Positions 1 through 10,041 of a stretch of 64,000 nucleotides of DNA are shown here, one piece after another (position 1 is the first letter of the stretch; every line of letters begins with the position of its first letter). Source of the DNA: SAR324 cluster bacterium (GTDB lineage Bacteria; SAR324; NAC60-12); NCBI GenBank assembly GCA_015232315.1, contig JADFZZ010000002.1, forward strand, positions 124,001 to 188,000. The letters run 5' to 3'. The notes beneath the pieces were generated by a model. It was given only the letters and a program-made list of their open reading frames with translations, did not search any database and was not told the DNA's origin. The translations under genes and the position numbers were made by a program.

Positions 1-2
1 AT

Positions 3-1109
3 TACGGTCTTTACACGACGATAGATAATTTTGATAAATATTATCTACAGCAACGGGGCTTTACAAAGGGACAGTTATATAAGGCTGAGAATTTTACATT
101 CAACTTGTCAAAGTTTTTAAAGTTAAAGGAAGATCCAGCGTATAATATTGAAGATTTTGAAACGGTTTTGGGAATTGATGGAAATGATGATCACTCAAAG
201 CTGATTCACATGTTGAAAGATATCAATAATTATTCCATCCCCATAAATACCGTAATAGATCGATACTTTAATAAATCAAATTATTTGACATGGTTAGCCA
301 TTAATATTCTGACAGGGAATTTTGATACATTCGCACAGAATTTTTATCTGTACAGTCCTAAAAATTCTCAATACTGGTATTTTTTCCCGTGGGATTATGA
401 TGGGGCCTGGGGCTTTAATTTTCAACCTAACGAGAATGGAAAAAATGTAAAACGATGGAATCTCGGAATTTCAAATTGGTGGAACAGCATATTGCATCAG
501 CGGTTTTTAATGGTTCCGGAAAATATGGGTCTGTTGAATAAAAAAATAGATGAAATTAAAACAAAATATTTGAATCCATCAAAGATTCAAAACCTGTTGG
601 AGCAATATAAAATAATGGTTCGACCAGTTGTCACAGTAAAACCGGATTTATTTTTACTGCCCACAAAAAACGATAATGATCAGATCGGGGAATATGATCA
701 GGAATTTTCCAAATTGGCAGAACAAATTGAAATCCATTATCAACTGTATAAAAATGCGGAAGAACGGCCCATGCCGATTTTTCTAGGCAAACCTGAGTTA
801 CTCAATGGAGAATGGTTTTTTCAATGGGAGGCGTCCTATGATCTTCAGGGGGATGCGATAACCTATGATTTTCAGATCAGTACCAATCCATTGTTCAGTG
901 CTCCGGACATCGTGTTTGCGGCACTGTCTCTGCCTGAGAATGTCTTGTCTTATTCTGTCGCATTGAATCCGGGAACGTATTACTGGAGAATTATTATTCG
1001 GGATACCAAAAATCCTCAGGAAAACTGGCAGATTCCCTATGATTCATATGTCGTAAACAGGGTTAGATATGATGGAATTTTGAAACTGGTTGTGCCTTCA
1101 GTTCCTTAA
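3..1109 (+). CDS. CotH-family protein, C-terminal part (runs off left edge)
   Basis: The frame is open to the left edge, so the TTG at 105 is probably not the true start and the N-terminus lies outside the window. The first visible residues (GLYTTIDNFDKYYL) followed by a QLYKAENF segment, and later the FFPWDYDGAWGF motif, match the CotH kinase-like family; the Asp-x-Asp of the second motif is the expected metal-binding site. After about residue 220 a beta-rich segment with YYWRI resembles a fibronectin type III-like domain. CotH relatives in non-spore-formers are often secreted and linked to surface polymers. Here the gene borders a Pel-type polysaccharide locus, so a surface role is an inference. 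The 3' end overlaps the convergent porin-like gene by 12 bp. Confidence 0.8.
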   Translation, partial: YGLYTTIDNFDKYYLQQRGFTKGQLYKAENFTFNLSKFLKLKEDPAYNIEDFETVLGIDGNDDHSKLIHMLKDINNYSIPINTVIDRYFNKSNYLTWLAINILTGNFDTFAQNFYLYSPKNSQYWYFFPWDYDGAWGFNFQPNENGKNVKRWNLGISNWWNSILHQRFLMVPENMGLLNKKIDEIKTKYLNPSKIQNLLEQYKIMVRPVVTVKPDLFLLPTKNDNDQIGEYDQEFSKLAEQIEIHYQLYKNAEERPMPIFLGKPELLNGEWFFQWEASYDLQGDAITYDFQISTNPLFSAPDIVFAALSLPENVLSYSVALNPGTYYWRIIIRDTKNPQENWQIPYDSYVVNRVRYDGILKLVVPSVP

Positions 1110-2396
1110 GGTCAGACCCAGATTGAATTGATTCGTGGTTTTTCGGGTTAGAAATGTTTTGTTTTCCTCAAACGTGTTGACAAAGTGAATCCGGAACAGT
1201 CCGCTTTTCTTTTCAGGAAACCACTCAACGCCCCATGAGGTTCCACTATTGTTCTGTTTTACTTTAATGTCCTGTTCATAATATTCATCCACCGAATAGC
1301 GAAAGAATAAATCAATTTTAGACGTAATGATCCGCATTCCCGGAATCATCGTCAATATTTGTTGACGAGGATATTGCTTTCTTATTTTGACAGTGCTGAG
1401 ACCTGTGACATCCAGAATCTCATCATCATAGTAGGAATCCCTAGCCCAGCGGTCAATTTCAAATTCTCCCTGTAATTTCTGTTTTCCAAAAGTGGTCACT
1501 GTTCCGGAGATACCGGCACTGGTGTGATAGTCATTGTAGCCCTGGCGATCCAGCATGAAAACAATCCCGCTTTTTTCTTTTTCTTTTATGCGCCGGGATC
1601 CTGTAAAAACGCCAGTAGTGACTAATGTGGTCAACTTTTTTTTAAAAAACTGACCTCTCCATAAACCATTCATGCTTAGTTCGGCCTGTCTGTTGTGCTG
1701 AAAGGGGCTGTTGGTGATCTGAAAAGAAAATTCCTGTTTTTCCCATTCAGTATTGGCTTGAATTCCCATTTCATAAAAACTCAAGTACTCTTTAATTTGG
1801 GATTTCTGGTACAGATCAATACCGCTGTATTCCAGATTTTCAAGCGAACCCGCAAGAATTCGAAGTTTGCCAACCTGAAGATTCCAGTCATTCCATTTTC
1901 TTTGAAGGAACCAGTGCTGTACGGCCTGACCAGTATCATCAATCCTGTCTTGATCACTTAAATCCTCATCCATTCGTAGCCTCAGTCGATAATTCGTATG
2001 TTCGTCCAGTTTTCCGCGAAAGTTGATTCTGGTTCTGGCAGAATCGAATTTCATATTGGATTTTTCCTGAATGTGACCTAATGCTGTTTTTTCAGAGGTG
2101 AATCTACTGACAAGATCTGTTCGAAATTCAATGTCTATGTTGGTTTTTCCATATTTGGGGGACTTACTTTTGGGGAGATTGTTTACAGATAAAACAGATG
2201 GTTTATTTATTTCTTGTATTTGTGGGGGGAGATCTTCTTTTATGGGATCCTTCTCGGGTTCTATCTCTGAATCCTTGTCTTCTGTATTGAACCACTCATT
2301 GATCACTTGCTCCATTTCATCTAATTGGGCATATATCGGGTGTGAATTAAAAACTAATAAAATAATGATGAAACACCTTGTAATTATGGTGAACAT
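1098..2396 (-). CDS. Porin-like outer-membrane beta-barrel protein
   Basis: The 432-aa product has a clear signal peptide (hydrophobic run ending HPIYAQ) and then an acidic, proline-rich linker. From about residue 80 to the end it shows alternating strands typical of a barrel, such as INFRGKLDEHTNYRLRLRMD and FQITNSPFQ. The layout and the segment WNLQVGKLRI resemble phosphate-selective porin O/P-type proteins. The last strand ends FNLGLTLRN, compatible with a C-terminal barrel signal although not ending in Phe. It is transcribed towards the CotH-like gene and divergently from the lipoprotein gene at 2471. The substrate cannot be told. Placement beside a Pel-like locus suggests, but does not show, a role at the cell surface. 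Confidence 0.7.
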   Translation of the reverse strand: MFTIITRCFIIILLVFNSHPIYAQLDEMEQVINEWFNTEDKDSEIEPEKDPIKEDLPPQIQEINKPSVLSVNNLPKSKSPKYGKTNIDIEFRTDLVSRFTSEKTALGHIQEKSNMKFDSARTRINFRGKLDEHTNYRLRLRMDEDLSDQDRIDDTGQAVQHWFLQRKWNDWNLQVGKLRILAGSLENLEYSGIDLYQKSQIKEYLSFYEMGIQANTEWEKQEFSFQITNSPFQHNRQAELSMNGLWRGQFFKKKLTTLVTTGVFTGSRRIKEKEKSGIVFMLDRQGYNDYHTSAGISGTVTTFGKQKLQGEFEIDRWARDSYYDDEILDVTGLSTVKIRKQYPRQQILTMIPGMRIITSKIDLFFRYSVDEYYEQDIKVKQNNSGTSWGVEWFPEKKSGLFRIHFVNTFEENKTFLTRKTTNQFNLGLTLRN

Positions 2397-2470
2397 ACCG
2401 TTATCCGTAGTTAATTTTTGTATGAAACACAGGAAAATATTTGAATAACGATTATCAAACAGAGGAAGTT

Positions 2471-3625
2471 ATGCGCAAATTAATATTTGTTTTAGGTCTG
2501 TCTTTATTGGCACTCATTGTTTCAGGATGTAACCTTTTCAAAAAAGAACAGAAAGCACCAAAAGAACCATTATTGAGACAGACAGGACAAAATGCTGTCG
2601 AATCTTTTTCCTCTGAGGAGCATGTTGATGCCGATGTCTGGGTCGTCACCACTCGTAACGCTGAAAAAAACTCAGACTCAACCTTTTCGTTCAGTACAAA
2701 GGTTTCACCTGAATTAACAATGCTGGCTGTAAATTCACAAACCAGTCAAAATTCTATTTGGTCAGAGCGCGATGACAATGCCTATCAACGTTTAGCTCAA
2801 TATATGGCAGCAAAAAGAAATGTCCAGAACTGTATCATGTATATTCATGGTTACGGGGCCGACATCACAAAGTTGATTGACCAAAGCAGAAAGATCGGGT
2901 TGTTATATCAGTCACGGGTGATCGCATTGGATTGGCCAACATATCAGCAGTGGTTTGAAAATGAAACGGATTCCACCTATGCGCGTTATTGGGAATCAAG
3001 AAAAAACGCAATTGATTCCTCAATGGTGTTCGGACGGTTTCTTAAGGCTTTTTTTCAACAGTATCCTGAAACAGGTTGTGCTTCCATTACCCTGCTTGCG
3101 CAGGGACAAGGTAATATCCTGGTTCAATCCCTGGTAGAAAAAGAGTTGTTTGATTCGGACATGGTCTATTTTGACAGTATTGTGCTCAATGCCGCGGATG
3201 TTAAGCGTTATCAACACCGCAAATGGGTGTCCCGGTTGCTGATCAAGAACATGGAAAAATCCCGGATTTTTGTTGTGTTCAATGAAAAAGATAAAGTCTT
3301 GAACCGGGCAGAGGATGTATTGAGATCAAATGATGATTATGAATCAGAAGATATCAATCGATTAGGTAATATTTTTAAAAAGCATGGTCTGGCGTTAAAC
3401 GCGTTTTATCTGGATGTGAGCAATATGAAACCGATTCATGAAGGTTTTCTGGAACCCGGACAATCAGCAGATGGCGGTTTGTCCTGTCTGGGGAAGATGT
3501 ATTTATCCATATTTCATGCTCAGATTCCTGAATATTCCAAAGAAACAATGAAATTGATAAAAAAAGAAAAGACCGCTTCTGAAGTGTGGGGATATGAACT
3601 CAGAAAAAATTGTAAGGACGCATAA
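2471..3625 (+). CDS. Lipoprotein with DUF900-type alpha/beta-hydrolase fold, catalytic Ser missing
   Basis: An upstream TTG at 2441 is in frame, but the ATG at 2471 is preferred. It has AGAGGAAG just upstream and gives a perfect lipoprotein signal (MRKLIF, hydrophobic core, then lipobox IVSGC). The body matches the DUF900 / alpha-beta hydrolase fold: strand plus oxyanion turn CIMYIHGYG, then RVIALDWP, then the nucleophile elbow. In active members the elbow reads H-S-x-G-N; here it is AQGQGN, so the serine is replaced by glycine and the preceding histidine by glutamine. It is probably a non-catalytic or altered-chemistry outer-membrane lipoprotein. It lies between the porin-like gene and the convergent pelB barrel gene, ending 3 bp from the latter's stop. 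Confidence 0.75.
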   Translation: MRKLIFVLGLSLLALIVSGCNLFKKEQKAPKEPLLRQTGQNAVESFSSEEHVDADVWVVTTRNAEKNSDSTFSFSTKVSPELTMLAVNSQTSQNSIWSERDDNAYQRLAQYMAAKRNVQNCIMYIHGYGADITKLIDQSRKIGLLYQSRVIALDWPTYQQWFENETDSTYARYWESRKNAIDSSMVFGRFLKAFFQQYPETGCASITLLAQGQGNILVQSLVEKELFDSDMVYFDSIVLNAADVKRYQHRKWVSRLLIKNMEKSRIFVVFNEKDKVLNRAEDVLRSNDDYESEDINRLGNIFKKHGLALNAFYLDVSNMKPIHEGFLEPGQSADGGLSCLGKMYLSIFHAQIPEYSKETMKLIKKEKTASEVWGYELRKNCKDA

Positions 3626-3628
3626 AAC

Positions 3629-5119
3629 TCAGAAAAAATGCTGAATCCCCAGCATCACATCATGAGTAATCACAAACCAATATTCGTGGGTATAGTTATA
3701 GGCCGCATAGAAATCGGTTGATTTGGTTGAATGGAACGTGATTCGATCTCCTGCTGTCCAACTGTTGGGGCCAATGAGATTAAGCGTATAGCTATAAAAA
3801 CACAGATTATCCCATGAGCCGGAAAATTTTTTATTGAGAGCCCAGGTGACTTTGTGCGTGTGAACACGCATCGGCCCTGTCAGCGGTGTTTCCTGATCAT
3901 AGTCATAATCAAATGTAAACAAATGATTGGCACCAAACAGAAAACTTAGCAGATGATATTCTGGAAACTGATAATGAAGATTTCCATGGGTTGCGTAAGT
4001 TCTGGAATATTCATAATCACCATTCAATTGATATTTGCGTAAACTGGCATCCAGTGTGATGGTAAAAAAGGGTGTGAATCGATAGTACCTTTCGATTTTA
4101 AGTTGATCTCTGGTGCCATCACCCAGAATGAATGAAAGAGAATCCCAGTAGGGTTTTCTATATTGTAGATGAACGCCCAGAAATCCCTTGAAGTCCCACC
4201 AGTAATAACTCGCACCGATTCCAGGCGTCCGTTGATTCATGAAAATGGAGGCAATTGCCTTGTTACCAGAATCATAATCATGTCTTAAATAAAAGTGCCC
4301 ATAGTATTTGGGGCCTTGCCAGGTGGATAATCCCGCATCCAGACCTTGTTGGACAGTGCCGTCATAAACCAGTTCTTCCGCCAGTTCCATACCCAGGGTA
4401 TTGTCCTGTTCAAGGCCATATTCGGTTTGCAAGTAATAAATATTTTCCGCTAGGTAAGTGCTGGTTTCCTTGAAGCGGATCTCAGCAAGAATCCATGGGC
4501 GGGCAGTTAATGATTCCTGAAATTCTTTAATACTCTGATTCCAGGGTGAGATGGATAATGCCTGATCCGCAAGAGCCTTGCTTTTCATAATCCTGCCAAT
4601 GTTGTATTCGGCCTGGGCATAGCGCATGATGATATCAATATTATCAGATTTTTTTTTGTAAAGGTTCTCTATAAAATCAATATATTCTTCTTCATATCCT
4701 TCCTGCAGACGCAATTCGGATTCCAGTAGTTGGGCCAGTAATGTAAGTTCCTGATCAGGTTCATGCACTTGCCGAATCAAAATCAGGATAAAGCTGTTCT
4801 TTTCAACATGCTTCCAGTTGATCTGCTCAGGAAAACGAAGCAGGATGGAATCATAGCCCAACGAAAAATCTTCGATCCAGCCACTACTTTGCTGATAATA
4901 ACTTTCAGGAATAGTCATGTGAACAGGTTCACGGAAACGTATCAATATTTCTTTGGTGGTAACATCCGCCTGGTAAGAAGCAACAGATTGCCAGGAAAAC
5001 GCGATGATTCCCTTTGATGCCTGAAAATCAGATGTCATCTGAATTTCAACAGCAAACAGCATCCTTGAATTCAGGATAATTAACAGCAACAGAACGGTTC
5101 TTAATGGCTGGGAAGTCAT
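3629..5119 (-). CDS. pelB: PelB-like outer-membrane barrel protein (C-terminal half of PelB)
   Basis: The 496-aa product has a signal peptide (LLLLIILNSRMLFA), an N-terminal soluble part and a short helical TPR-like stretch (about residues 125-200). A long aromatic-rich beta-barrel region follows, with strands such as YGHFYLRHDYD and FFTITLDASLRKY, and the final residue is phenylalanine as in outer-membrane barrels. In Pseudomonas, PelB is one polypeptide with periplasmic TPRs and a C-terminal barrel that exports Pel. Here the barrel is a separate gene whose ATG overlaps the stop of the TPR gene by 4 bp, so the two are translationally coupled. Naming rests on this architecture and the neighbouring pelA and pelG genes. 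It is the last gene of the operon. Confidence 0.65.
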   Translation of the reverse strand: MTSQPLRTVLLLLIILNSRMLFAVEIQMTSDFQASKGIIAFSWQSVASYQADVTTKEILIRFREPVHMTIPESYYQQSSGWIEDFSLGYDSILLRFPEQINWKHVEKNSFILILIRQVHEPDQELTLLAQLLESELRLQEGYEEEYIDFIENLYKKKSDNIDIIMRYAQAEYNIGRIMKSKALADQALSISPWNQSIKEFQESLTARPWILAEIRFKETSTYLAENIYYLQTEYGLEQDNTLGMELAEELVYDGTVQQGLDAGLSTWQGPKYYGHFYLRHDYDSGNKAIASIFMNQRTPGIGASYYWWDFKGFLGVHLQYRKPYWDSLSFILGDGTRDQLKIERYYRFTPFFTITLDASLRKYQLNGDYEYSRTYATHGNLHYQFPEYHLLSFLFGANHLFTFDYDYDQETPLTGPMRVHTHKVTWALNKKFSGSWDNLCFYSYTLNLIGPNSWTAGDRITFHSTKSTDFYAAYNYTHEYWFVITHDVMLGIQHFF

Positions 5120-8100
5120 TGTTTTTTGTTGGCTTCAATTTTTAAAAGAAGAGCTTGAGCTTCTTTATAACGACGGACACTGAGCAGCAAATTGGCTAAA
5201 TCAGCCCGGAGTTGTCGATTATCTGGATTTTTTTCAGCCAGCTCTCTGTAAATATCGATGGCTTTATCTGTTTGTTTGTTTTTATGGTAAATTTGTGCGG
5301 CCATAATTTGCTGATCCATGGGTTTGGCTTTATTTTCGGACAGTTGCTGAAGAATCCTGTCAAAAAATTTGTTGGCTTCCCGATATTTACCTTTTTGCCA
5401 CAGGAGATCCCCATAGGTATAAACAGCGTTCAGATCTTCGGCTTCAGGGGTAACACTGGCGGCCAGATATGTTTCAGCAAGGTCGTATTGACCTCGGGAA
5501 TAATATATTTTGCCTAATTCAGTTTTTGCTGTTTGATGCTCAGGATTCATGGCGACAATTTTGGAAAACGCCGTTTCAGCAATGGCAGGATAATTGTGTT
5601 CCTGAGCCATTTTTGAAAGTTGTTCCAAGCGAACAGGGTTAATTTCATTGGATATTTCAAACGCAAGCATCTGTTTAAATTTTGATTTATTGCGTTGGTC
5701 TTTTAAGAGAGAAAGATAGTAATCTCTGAGGACTACAGAGTTCGGAGTGGATTTTTTTTCAATATATTTAAAAACAAGTTTGGTTTGTCCAATGTTTTGC
5801 AGGATTCTGAACCATTGAATCTTTTCCGCTTCGGGAGCTGATTCTGTGCGGTGCCGCAACCATGCGATTTGTTCAGCATCAGGTCTGGGACCCCACAAAT
5901 ATAACAATTGCTGCACATCCTGACTATCCGGTTTCTGATTTTGGCTCAACCGTAACAAAACTTTTTGTGCTGGACTCTTGCGGCCTTTGTCCAGAAGGAA
6001 ATAGGCGATGTTCCGTTGATCTTCTTCGGGAAGTTCTGTTCTGGAGGTTAATTCACTCCACACATCAAGGGCTGCGGTTTTCTGGTCCATTTTTTCGAGA
6101 AAATCAATCAGTGAAAAACTCCATTCAACCGGGTGTGCGGCTGTTTGTTTGACGAGATACGGAGTGATAGCCTTGGGACTTTTTTGCAAATCTCTGGAAA
6201 AATAAATTAAAAACTCCTTAATGACTCCCCACTGAATCATTTGTTCAATCCACACGGCTCTTTCGCCCATGGAGGCACGATCTATCTGACTGATCAGCCA
6301 GTTCAGGGCATAAGGTTCAGGGTGGTTTCCCCAGAAATAGATCAATTGTTCCAGATCAGGTGATTTCGGACCTTTGCCTGCTGCCAGTTTCATCCAGATA
6401 ATTTCAGCGTCTTTGGGATAGCCTGTTTTCTGAGCGAGATAGGCTAATGAGCGCTGATCCTCAACAGAAAGCTGTTTCTTTGTCATGAGTTGGCGTTGAA
6501 TCAATATGGATTCTTCAGGCATTCCCATTTCTTGCAGAAGCTGAACATAATTGCTGTTCCACGCCACAGTTTTGACAAACGCAACCGTTCGTAACAGTGG
6601 TTTTATAGGCTCATTCTGAACCAGATAATCTTTAAATTCAGCGATGAAATGCTTACTAAGACCCGTTTGAATCAGGGTTTCGTACCACAGTAATTTTTGC
6701 TGTGGAGATGACGTGTTGATTCGCTGATGAATCCAGGCCTTCATGGTGTCGGGGGGTGTTTCAGCCCATAGATAAAAAAGTTGTTCCACATCAGGATGTT
6801 GAGCCTGCTGTTGTTGCGCCAGTTCCAGAAAAATCTGCTCAGCGGCTTTTTTATCGCCGATGTTGATCAAAAGAAAAGCAATATTTCGTTTTTCATCGTC
6901 CGTTAACTGTGGTCGTTGAACCTGATAATTCCATAATACACCCATTTCCTCCTGATATTTCAACTGCGATAAAAAGTCTGAATAACTATAAACCCAGTCC
7001 AACCGCTGATAACGGGATTGATGTCGCAACAACAGCAGTATGTCCGGACGCTCTGCGATCGTGGTTTCAAACAACCGGGGATGTTTACCAATTGTTCCCG
7101 TGCGTATCATGAGTTCAAGCCATAAAATCTTATATTCGAGGGAGGCCGATTCCAATTGATCCTTCAGCCATGTCACCGCATGTTCCGGGATGGTATCGCC
7201 CCATAGATACAGCAGATCTCGAGGGTATGGGGTTTCTGGTGATTGATGGGAACTTAAACGCATGAGTAAGATTTCCACATCCTGTTTGGCCCCAAGTTCA
7301 GAAAGCGCGTATATAATACCTGCCTGATCAGTGTCTGAAATATCCTGGCGGAGTGCCTGAATCTGCCATAATTTTCGGAGTTCATTTTTATCCGTTATTT
7401 GTGTCAGCAGTTCCGCATAGGAGAACACCCAATACAGAGGTTTTGTGGTGGAATGAAGCCGTAGGGAATTCCGCAGTTCGGGAGAATGATAGGCCAGATC
7501 TTCAAATAAAACTGTGAATTGAGAAACATGGTTGTTTTGTATGAGTTGATCAATCCATAAAGTTTGATCCTTGATTTTTGAGTTCCGAATGCGTTCCTCA
7601 ATCCATTTTTTGCCCTGCGCTGATTGAGAAGATCCCCATAAATAAAGAAATTGAACCGTATCCGCATGTTTGGGACTTTTGTTTTGTGCCAGTGTCATAA
7701 ACATGGTTTCAGCGGTGACGGGCTGTTTGTATTGAATCAGAAGGAATGCGACATTTCGTTGATCATTTTCATTGAGGTCTGTCCGGGTTGCCTGATCTTT
7801 CCAAAGTGCGACAATTTCGTCAGGATGTCCTGTCTGTTCCAATAGTTTGTAATAGCTATAGACCCAACCACTTGATTCTTTATGAGCTTTTTTACGTAGC
7901 AGTGTGAGGACTTGGGGATCTTGAGCAACCATTTCATTAAAAACATGGGTATATTGATTGATTAAACCTCCAGCAATCAGTTTTTCAATCCATTCGACTT
8001 TTTGGTTATTATCAGCCTGTTCAATCTGTTCTTTGATCCACTGTTGCTGTTCCGGCGTATGAGCAGGGCCCCAGATATACAACACCTGGTCAAGATCCCT

Positions 8101-9999
8101 GTTTTGCGGTCCACCGTTATATGCCAGTAAAATAAATATGGCTTCAGCGTCCTGAATCTGATTGTATTTCATGAACACAAAGGCAATTTCCCTACGGTCG
8201 TTTTTACTCAGATTGGGTGTTTGAAGCCGTTTTCGCCAGAAAGTAAGCAGTTCATCAGTATAATTTAGTTTTTCCAGAACATCGGTGTAAGAATAAGTCC
8301 ACTTTTTAGGATTATTCGCCACCAGTTCTCTCAAGTGAGGCAGAACCTCTTCATACATTTTGTTTGCCAGCAGTGCGTCTACGAGATAATTACGTGTTTC
8401 CTGGCCGGGAAATTTTTCATATAAACGCCTGGAGATCTCAAGAGCCACCAAATAACGTTTATGCTCTATAGCCGCGAAATAAACATCGGTGAGCAGTGTT
8501 TGTGAGCGTTCACGAGGTTCGTTTAACCATATATGAATCTGTGAAGTTTGTCCCATGGCCAGAGAAAGAGTAGCCCATGCCTGATCCAGTTCATCACCTT
8601 GTGAGGAATTGCTTTCGCCTCGTTTGGCTCTCATGTCTTGCAGAAGTTTCAAACCAACCTTGCCCAGTCCAAGTCTTCTAAAAATTTCAGCGACATCTGT
8701 CAGACTGATCAACACCAGATGATCAAAGGATGTAATTTCGGAGGCCAGTTTCTGTGCCACCTGCGAATGTCCGGCGGATTGATAAAATTTGGCAAGGGTC
8801 AGACGTTGGCGGTCAGAAATGTCATTGTTATTATAAAGCCTGTCTGTTTTTTCCTGAGCATTCGGCGCTTGGGCTACTGTTGACAAAACGGCATCTACCA
8901 CCAAACGCTCCTCTAAATATTCCTGATTCAGTTTGCCCAGAAATATTTTAGCAACACCAAGGGATTTGGTTTCTGCTAAAAAAGTCGCCATATCCAGCAT
9001 GGTTTCAGATTCAATTTGATCCAGCATGGAAGAACGTTCCACAATTTGTTTCAATAAACCCGCGTCTTTGCGTTCAAGCACAATTTTAATCAATTCTTCC
9101 AGCAAATCGGGATCCTTAAGTTTATCCGCATTGAACAATCGGGTTAATCTGGCCAGCGCTTTATCCACTTGTCCCAGAGAAAGCTGGAGCGATACCAATT
9201 GGACGAGAAGGTGTAAATGATCATCGGCAACAGATTCAAAAGGCTCAATGAGCTTAAGCGCGTTAGGCGCCTCGCCTTTCGCCTGAAGTCTTTTTGAAAG
9301 ACGGACAGCCTCATCCAGGTGGTCAGGCATCACAAATTTCCAGGCATAATCAAAGGCTTCCTGACGTTTGTCAGCGTCAATCAGCACACTGACAAGAAAT
9401 TCCATTTCTTTGGCGTCAAGTTTTGAGGTGTGGAGGGTAAGAAGAATCTCAATGGGACCCAGGGCTTCCCTGAATTTATGTTGTACCGCATACAGGTACA
9501 CCAGTTTCATGGTGTCATCCTTGGCTGGCGGAGGATACCTGGTGATCAATTCATGGAGCAGAATGGCTTGTTTGGGGTACCAACCCTGAAAATTGTAAAT
9601 ATCGGCCAGTTCGCGAATCACATTGGCGGTAGGCGCAAGCTTATAGATAATTTCCAGATTGCGGCGGTAATCATCGGGTCGTTGAGTGTATTGGTAAAAA
9701 GTGCCTATGCGGTATCGGGCATCAACATTCTGGGGATTTTTTTCAATGAATTTTTCCAAAACACGAATGGCTTTTTCGAGCTCACCATACTGAAGGTAAA
9801 GATCCGTTAGAGGCTTGACCACATCTTGCGACCAGTCTCCTTCCGCTAATTTTTTTTCATAAACTTCCAGCGCATTGGCGAAATTTTTGTCCTTTAACAT
9901 CACTAACGCCAGTTCGGAATCCGCAGGCAGAATAAGCCAACTGACGAACACACCTGAAATAAACAACAAAATAACAGTGATGTAATATGCGCGGAGCAT
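5116..9999 (-). CDS. pelB: Giant PelB-like TPR protein
   Basis: The 1627-aa product has one N-terminal membrane segment (residues 5-25) and no signal cleavage site, so it should be anchored in the inner membrane and project into the periplasm. Residues 30-550 are ordinary TPR helices. Residues about 560-1400 hold six copies of a unit of about 145 residues, each marked by a (L/F)-x-Y-(L/I/F)-W-(G/A) motif near 640, 786, 931, 1076, 1221 and 1367. Residues 1450-1620 return to classical TPRs (DLAETYLAAS, AIDIYRELAEKNP). In Pseudomonas the TPR part of PelB binds PelA and guides the polymer. Together with the barrel gene it totals about 2120 residues, much larger than the roughly 1200 of Pseudomonas PelB. 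Spacing to the pelA deacetylase gene is 42 bp. Confidence 0.7.
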   Translation of the reverse strand: MLRAYYITVILLFISGVFVSWLILPADSELALVMLKDKNFANALEVYEKKLAEGDWSQDVVKPLTDLYLQYGELEKAIRVLEKFIEKNPQNVDARYRIGTFYQYTQRPDDYRRNLEIIYKLAPTANVIRELADIYNFQGWYPKQAILLHELITRYPPPAKDDTMKLVYLYAVQHKFREALGPIEILLTLHTSKLDAKEMEFLVSVLIDADKRQEAFDYAWKFVMPDHLDEAVRLSKRLQAKGEAPNALKLIEPFESVADDHLHLLVQLVSLQLSLGQVDKALARLTRLFNADKLKDPDLLEELIKIVLERKDAGLLKQIVERSSMLDQIESETMLDMATFLAETKSLGVAKIFLGKLNQEYLEERLVVDAVLSTVAQAPNAQEKTDRLYNNNDISDRQRLTLAKFYQSAGHSQVAQKLASEITSFDHLVLISLTDVAEIFRRLGLGKVGLKLLQDMRAKRGESNSSQGDELDQAWATLSLAMGQTSQIHIWLNEPRERSQTLLTDVYFAAIEHKRYLVALEISRRLYEKFPGQETRNYLVDALLANKMYEEVLPHLRELVANNPKKWTYSYTDVLEKLNYTDELLTFWRKRLQTPNLSKNDRREIAFVFMKYNQIQDAEAIFILLAYNGGPQNRDLDQVLYIWGPAHTPEQQQWIKEQIEQADNNQKVEWIEKLIAGGLINQYTHVFNEMVAQDPQVLTLLRKKAHKESSGWVYSYYKLLEQTGHPDEIVALWKDQATRTDLNENDQRNVAFLLIQYKQPVTAETMFMTLAQNKSPKHADTVQFLYLWGSSQSAQGKKWIEERIRNSKIKDQTLWIDQLIQNNHVSQFTVLFEDLAYHSPELRNSLRLHSTTKPLYWVFSYAELLTQITDKNELRKLWQIQALRQDISDTDQAGIIYALSELGAKQDVEILLMRLSSHQSPETPYPRDLLYLWGDTIPEHAVTWLKDQLESASLEYKILWLELMIRTGTIGKHPRLFETTIAERPDILLLLRHQSRYQRLDWVYSYSDFLSQLKYQEEMGVLWNYQVQRPQLTDDEKRNIAFLLINIGDKKAAEQIFLELAQQQQAQHPDVEQLFYLWAETPPDTMKAWIHQRINTSSPQQKLLWYETLIQTGLSKHFIAEFKDYLVQNEPIKPLLRTVAFVKTVAWNSNYVQLLQEMGMPEESILIQRQLMTKKQLSVEDQRSLAYLAQKTGYPKDAEIIWMKLAAGKGPKSPDLEQLIYFWGNHPEPYALNWLISQIDRASMGERAVWIEQMIQWGVIKEFLIYFSRDLQKSPKAITPYLVKQTAAHPVEWSFSLIDFLEKMDQKTAALDVWSELTSRTELPEEDQRNIAYFLLDKGRKSPAQKVLLRLSQNQKPDSQDVQQLLYLWGPRPDAEQIAWLRHRTESAPEAEKIQWFRILQNIGQTKLVFKYIEKKSTPNSVVLRDYYLSLLKDQRNKSKFKQMLAFEISNEINPVRLEQLSKMAQEHNYPAIAETAFSKIVAMNPEHQTAKTELGKIYYSRGQYDLAETYLAASVTPEAEDLNAVYTYGDLLWQKGKYREANKFFDRILQQLSENKAKPMDQQIMAAQIYHKNKQTDKAIDIYRELAEKNPDNRQLRADLANLLLSVRRYKEAQALLLKIEANKKQ

Positions 10000-10041
10000 T
10001 AAAAACAGCCAACTGATTTATAGGGGAATAAGATCGAAACA

